Below, piece after piece: positions 2,662 to 5,659 of a DNA stretch of 5,659 nt. Numbering within the stretch: the stretch's first letter is position 1; every line of letters starts with the position of its first letter. Made by a program: the position numbers and the translations under genes. The notes below the pieces were generated by a model that saw only the letters and a program-made list of their open reading frames with translations, was not told the DNA's origin and made no database searches. Source of the DNA: Eubacterium limosum (GTDB taxonomy: Bacteria > Bacillota > Clostridia > Eubacteriales > Eubacteriaceae); NCBI GenBank assembly GCA_959020865.1, contig CAUEUD010000228.1, forward strand, positions 1 through 5,659, read 5' to 3'.

Positions 2662-5659
2662 ATGGCCCTGAAATACCAAAGCGTTGTTGCGCTTTATAAC
2701 ACGACCCTTCAGGAGGTGACCGCCCGCCCGGAAAACTGGATGGCTTTTTTAAAAACCGCCAGCACCAACTTTCGCCTGCCCTTTGATGAGCAGCTCCTGG
2801 TCCATGCCCAGCGACCGGATGTGACCGCCGTGCTGACCACGGAGCGCTGGAACCGGTGCTTTGGGCGGTGGGTGAAGCCGGGCAGCAAGGGGATCGCCGT
2901 CTTTGACAAGCAAAGCGACCACCTCCATCTTAAACATTACTTTGACCTTTCCGATACCAAAGAGGGCTGGAATAAAAGCCGCGTCCGGCCTGTTCCCCTC
3001 TGGCAAGTCCGGGAGACCCATCACCCGGCCATCATTGAAACCCTTGAGGATACCTTCGGAACACTTGAAGCCCGAGACAACCTGATGCAGGCCATCATCA
3101 GCGTCAGTGTCAACGCCGGTGAAGACAATCTGACCGACTATCTGGAAGATCTGAAACAAAGTGTGGCAGGCAGCTACCTCGATGGTCTGGACGACCTGAA
3201 CCTCGGCAAACGCCTGCGGGATCTGATGGTGAACAGCATGACCTACATGCTCATGCTGCGCTGCGGCCTGGAGACGGAGGCGCTCTTTGAAGCCGACGAC
3301 TTCAGGGAGATCACCACCTTTAACACCCCCCAGACCATTAACATCATCGGCAGTGCCACCTGTGAAATCACGGCAATGGCCCTCAGTGCCATTGCGAGGA
3401 CCGTCCGCAGGCTGCAACGGGAGGAACAAAATGATCCAGGTATGTTTGCAAAACTTGAAAAACCAGCCTACAATGAGAAACAAGAGAAACAACCATTCAA
3501 TGAAAGGAGTGCTGAAAATGAACATCACCTACAGCCAACAGGGCGATTACCTGCTGCCGGATCTGACCGTACCGGAGGAAATGCCCATGCCCCAGGGCAA
3601 GTACGCGAGCCTGCGGAAGACCTATCTGATGCAGTACCACTACGGCTTGTACCTGAACCTGCTCACCCAGGGGAAACTCAACACCCACTTAACCGAGATA
3701 CAGGAAACCGCCAGCAGAAGGATGGCGCAGATCACCCGCCAGATGATGGAAACCGAGGACGTGAACGAAACCCTGAAAGCCAACGATCCAATGAAATGGA
3801 CCGGACTGGTGAACAACATTCAGAGGAGCGTGGAAGAACAGATTCTTCAGGAACTGATTTATATCTAAATCAAGAAACACCTGTACCGATACCGTCTCAG
3901 GAGCTCCTTGAAGAAATCCTGATCACAACCCCGCATCTGCGGGACCCGAAAAAAACGATTCAGGCAGTTTTTGAAAAGCAGATCGAACCTGAGCGCCGTG
4001 CCCGCTACCTGCATCGCATTTTCAACACAGAAGTGACAAAGGTGACTTTAAAAAATGGCACGTCCGTCTTTTATGAAGCCACGGAAGACGCCCTGTGTTT
4101 TTGGAGCGGGACGTCTGAAACCCGAACAGCCGAAAGCCGTGTGAGCTGGCAATCCATGGCCGACAGCCTTGACCGGATGATTCGCACAAACCGTTTCACA
4201 GACGATTACCGCCCCATCCCAAGCGCTTTGGAGCAGCAGCGTCTTTTAGATGGAAAAGCAGAGGAGAAAACCCCCTCTGCTTTTTTGTTGGCGCAGGAAC
4301 GCCAGCCTGAGCTCAAGGCGGGTGATGCCATAACCTTAGGGACAGCCGAATACCACATCCTCCACATGGACGATCAGCAGGTGACGCTGCAAAACAGCGC
4401 CTATCCGCTTTTAACAGAAACCTTCGACCGGGAGGTTTTTGAGCAAAGGCGTAAGGAAACGGCATCCCCTTTACAGCCTCCCGAATCGGTCATGCTGCCG
4501 GATAAAAAGGAAACAAGCGTCCAATTTCCGCTTTGGGTCCTGGACGCCATCCTGAAAAATGGCACCGGAACCATCGGAGGAAAATACCGGGTCTATGAAC
4601 AGTATTATAGAAAAGAATCCAATCAAAAGAACGCCGCTTTTTTAAAAAAGGAGTACGGTTCCTTTGGGACGTTTCCATTCATTGATCAGGATGAGCTGCA
4701 TATTGGATTTATGGCAGGCGCGAAAGGGATTGAAATCACCAACCGGGATGGAGCCCAGACCATTTCCTGGTCATTTGCTGCAAAAAGGCTCGGTCAATTA
4801 ATTGAAGATCAACAGTATCTGAATCCGGAAGATCTTTCAGCATATCCCGAGTACAAACGCCGGCATATGGTTACAATCGTCAGTGCCTTTCTGGCACAGA
4901 TATCGGAAGATGCTTCAGAACTGTTTAAAAAAGATTATGACTACAGCAACCGTCGGGCCTTCACTGAAATCATTATGGAAGAGGGGCAATCAGCAGAAAA
5001 AATCTATTCAGCGATTGACAGGTTTGCGGCTGTATCAAGCTTAACATCTGAACAACAGAAGCTTTACACCGAGATACGTCATTATCGGGAAGGGGTACAG
5101 GCCCCCTGGGAAGAAAGCCTGTTAAATGACATCAAAGGTATTTCAAATGAAAAAACGACCGCGGATATGGCTGAGCCGGATACAAAAGAAAAAGAGAGGC
5201 TTCCAGTTTCACCCGAATCGCCCGAGACGATTACAGTCGGGACGGAACTCGAGATTGATGACCGGAGGTATCGTGTTGATGCCATTGATCAGGAACTTAA
5301 TGAAGTATCTTTACAGGATATTGCGTTTAATCAGAGCACTGGTTTCCCGATTTTCCGCAGGGAACCGCTTTCCTTTGTTAACCGTTACCTTGACACACAG
5401 ACCGCAGGACCCGAAGCACCTCGGGCGATCGAAAGCGTTAAAACACGAGAAAGCGCCAACGCTCTGAACCGGGATGAAGCCATTCGAACCGCGTCCTTGG
5501 AACAACACCAATACCGTATTACCGAGGATACCCTTGGAACCGGCGGCCCAAAAGAGAAATTCAAAGCCAATATTGCGGCCATAAAGACCCTGAAGCAATG
5601 TGAAGCCGAAGGCCGACTGGCAACCCCGGAAGAGCAGTCAATGCTTGCGGGCTATGTTG
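2662..5659 (+). CDS. Giant SNF2-type helicase / N6-DNA-methylase protein of a conjugative element, N-terminal ~999 residues (3' end outside window)
   Basis: One frame runs without a stop from the ATG at 2662 to the window end. An in-frame TAA at 2650-2652 makes this ATG the first possible start. It has no clear ribosome binding site, so coupling to the gene ending at 2657 is likely. Residues 1-~253 match the N-terminal region of LtrC/helicase proteins of Firmicute ICEs: FDEQLLVHAQRPD (41-53), RWNRCFGRWVKPGSKGIAVF (62-81), then a helical part ending TFNTPQTINIIGSATCEI; the KGIAVF portion resembles ArdC-type ssDNA-binding N-termini. Residues ~286-403 are a Pro/Gly/Arg/Glu/Asp-rich linker that overlies tnpV. 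Then come module A (414-516), B (551-596), A' (622-734, with GGKYRVYEQYY and NAAFLKKEYG) and B' (856-910). From ~950, ITEDTLGTGGPKEKFKANI...ATPEEQSMLAGYV is the usual lead-in to the YVGWGG start of the methylase/helicase core, so no catalytic motif is inside the window. Such proteins commonly exceed 2000 residues. Role in DNA modification, anti-restriction or transfer is inferred. Confidence 0.88.
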   Translation, partial: MALKYQSVVALYNTTLQEVTARPENWMAFLKTASTNFRLPFDEQLLVHAQRPDVTAVLTTERWNRCFGRWVKPGSKGIAVFDKQSDHLHLKHYFDLSDTKEGWNKSRVRPVPLWQVRETHHPAIIETLEDTFGTLEARDNLMQAIISVSVNAGEDNLTDYLEDLKQSVAGSYLDGLDDLNLGKRLRDLMVNSMTYMLMLRCGLETEALFEADDFREITTFNTPQTINIIGSATCEITAMALSAIARTVRRLQREEQNDPGMFAKLEKPAYNEKQEKQPFNERSAENEHHLQPTGRLPAAGSDRTGGNAHAPGQVREPAEDLSDAVPLRLVPEPAHPGETQHPLNRDTGNRQQKDGADHPPDDGNRGRERNPESQRSNEMDRTGEQHSEERGRTDSSGTDLYLNQETPVPIPSQELLEEILITTPHLRDPKKTIQAVFEKQIEPERRARYLHRIFNTEVTKVTLKNGTSVFYEATEDALCFWSGTSETRTAESRVSWQSMADSLDRMIRTNRFTDDYRPIPSALEQQRLLDGKAEEKTPSAFLLAQERQPELKAGDAITLGTAEYHILHMDDQQVTLQNSAYPLLTETFDREVFEQRRKETASPLQPPESVMLPDKKETSVQFPLWVLDAILKNGTGTIGGKYRVYEQYYRKESNQKNAAFLKKEYGSFGTFPFIDQDELHIGFMAGAKGIEITNRDGAQTISWSFAAKRLGQLIEDQQYLNPEDLSAYPEYKRRHMVTIVSAFLAQISEDASELFKKDYDYSNRRAFTEIIMEEGQSAEKIYSAIDRFAAVSSLTSEQQKLYTEIRHYREGVQAPWEESLLNDIKGISNEKTTADMAEPDTKEKERLPVSPESPETITVGTELEIDDRRYRVDAIDQELNEVSLQDIAFNQSTGFPIFRREPLSFVNRYLDTQTAGPEAPRAIESVKTRESANALNRDEAIRTASLEQHQYRITEDTLGTGGPKEKFKANIAAIKTLKQCEAEGRLATPEEQSMLAGYV
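3446..3474 (+). promoter_or_regulatory. Putative sigma-A promoter for the nested tnpV gene
   Basis: A -35-like TTGCAA (3446-3451, 4 of 6 consensus) and a -10-like TACAAT (3469-3474, 5 of 6) are separated by exactly 17 nt in a locally AT-rich stretch of an otherwise GC-richer coding region. A start point near 3481 would give a leader of about 37 nt carrying the ribosome binding site at 3503-3509. The match is moderate and such pairs arise by chance. What makes it credible is the position, directly ahead of a complete gene with a strong ribosome binding site. Confidence 0.38.
3475..3492 (+). repeat. Perfect 9-bp tandem direct repeat in the tnpV leader
   Basis: GAGAAACAA occurs twice in direct succession, immediately after the -10-like hexamer and before the tnpV ribosome binding site. 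In the giant frame it encodes EKQEKQ in the linker. A length that is a multiple of three keeps the giant frame open. It may be a simple slippage duplication, or part of the leader's regulatory sequence. Confidence 0.6.
3503..3509 (+). promoter_or_regulatory. Strong ribosome binding site of nested tnpV
   Basis: AAAGGAG with an 8-nt spacer to the ATG at 3518, equal in quality to the sites of the stand-alone genes in the window and far better than anything before the giant gene's own start at 2662. In the giant frame these bases encode Asn-Glu-Arg-Ser and use an AGG arginine codon. This site decides the tnpV start. Confidence 0.7.
3518..3868 (+). CDS. tnpV: TnpV-family transposon-encoded protein, nested in another frame inside the giant helicase gene (116 aa)
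   Basis: The ATG at 3518 has an excellent ribosome binding site (AAAGGAG, 3503-3509, 8 nt spacing) and the frame ends at TAA 3866-3868. An ATG at 3500 in the same frame overlaps that site and is less likely. The protein opens with MNITYSQQGDYLLPDLTVPEE, then GKYASLRKTYLMQYH, a leucine-rich helix (LYLNLLTQGKLNTHL), EIQETASRRMAQITRQMM, and ends V.ETLKANDPMKWTGLVNNI...EEQILQELIYI. This order (ITYT..GDY..P.L, GK.G..R..YL, LL..GKL, ......QM...EGVTE.LKA...M.WV..MN.I....EE.VL.E.IY) and the length match the TnpV family, first named from the Tn4451/Tn4453 clostridial transposons. Its function is not established; a role in element excision or regulation is only a guess. The whole gene lies inside the coding sequence of the giant protein. 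Codon use follows its own frame (about 78% GC3 by hand count), so it looks like a maintained gene, not a chance frame. Confidence 0.8.
   Translation: MNITYSQQGDYLLPDLTVPEEMPMPQGKYASLRKTYLMQYHYGLYLNLLTQGKLNTHLTEIQETASRRMAQITRQMMETEDVNETLKANDPMKWTGLVNNIQRSVEEQILQELIYI
4254..4286 (+). terminator. Intrinsic-terminator-like hairpin inside the giant coding sequence
   Basis: A perfect 7-bp GC-rich stem, GCAGAGG (4258-4264) with CCTCTGC (4274-4280), encloses a 9-nt loop. It is directly followed by six T (4281-4286), and the A-run before the stem can pair with the first four T to extend the stem to 11 bp. This is a textbook rho-independent terminator shape for the + strand. It sits within codons for GKAEEKTPSAFLL in the linker between modules A and B of the giant protein, about 390 nt after the tnpV stop. 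It would end a transcript started at the putative tnpV promoter, and could also attenuate the giant mRNA when ribosomes are not covering it. Activity is not proven. Confidence 0.5.

Noticed and set aside
3287..3517. Upstream extension of the tnpV frame to an ATG at 3287
   Set aside because: This part overlies the conserved N-terminal region of the giant protein, gives a Pro/Ser/Arg-rich product unlike TnpV, and lacks a ribosome binding site; the TnpV family starts at MNITY-like residues.
2749..3528. A 259-codon open frame on the minus strand opposite the giant gene's N-terminal region
   Set aside because: It is antisense to a well-recognised protein domain, has no family-like motifs, and is the kind of open antisense frame expected when the sense strand has GC-rich third positions.
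5126..5467. 113-codon plus-strand frame inside the later part of the giant gene
   Set aside because: Unlike tnpV it has no ribosome binding site, no family-like motifs and an unnatural Arg/Pro-rich composition; it overlies the B' module, so it is a shadow.

Overview
The window looks like the interior of an integrative/conjugative element (ICE) or related mobile element from a gut- or rumen-type Clostridia (Lachnospiraceae/Eubacteriaceae-like). The reasons are roughly half GC, strong AAAGGAG-type ribosome binding sites, tightly packed genes all on the + strand, and gene content typical of the accessory DNA-processing region of Firmicute conjugative elements. No rRNA, tRNA, CRISPR array, integrase or attachment site is visible, so element type and host are inferred from gene families only.

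Layout. Positions 1-2657 hold a cassette of six small proteins, consecutive or overlapping: two tandem paralogs (1-519, cut by the window edge, and 519-1130), a 97-aa protein (1130-1423), a GTG-started 119-aa protein (1456-1815), a ~102-aa protein (1820-2128) and a 191-aa protein with a YodL-like C-terminal domain (2082-2657). Stops and starts overlap (ATGA, 47 nt) or lie 4-32 nt apart, so one transcript with coupled translation is likely. None has a known biochemical function that I can name.

Positions 2662-5659 are one uninterrupted frame, the N-terminal ~999 codons of a giant SNF2-type helicase/N6-DNA-methylase protein of conjugative elements. It has an N-terminal LtrC/ArdC-like region, a low-complexity linker, two rounds of a degenerate two-module repeat, and finally the lead-in to the methylase/helicase core, where the window stops.

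The most interesting structure is inside that giant gene. A complete TnpV-family gene (3518-3868, 116 aa) lies wholly within it in the +2 frame relative to the window (the giant gene is in frame +1). It has its own near-ideal ribosome binding site, a plausible sigma-A promoter with a 17-bp spacer just upstream (3446-3474), and a terminator-like hairpin with a T-run about 390 nt downstream (4254-4286). Hand-counted third-position GC is about 78% in the TnpV frame and about 30% in the giant frame over the same bases. This argues that TnpV is the older, selected frame and that the giant protein's linker is an overprinted by-product. The window may therefore hold a nested transcription unit running through the coding sequence of its host gene.
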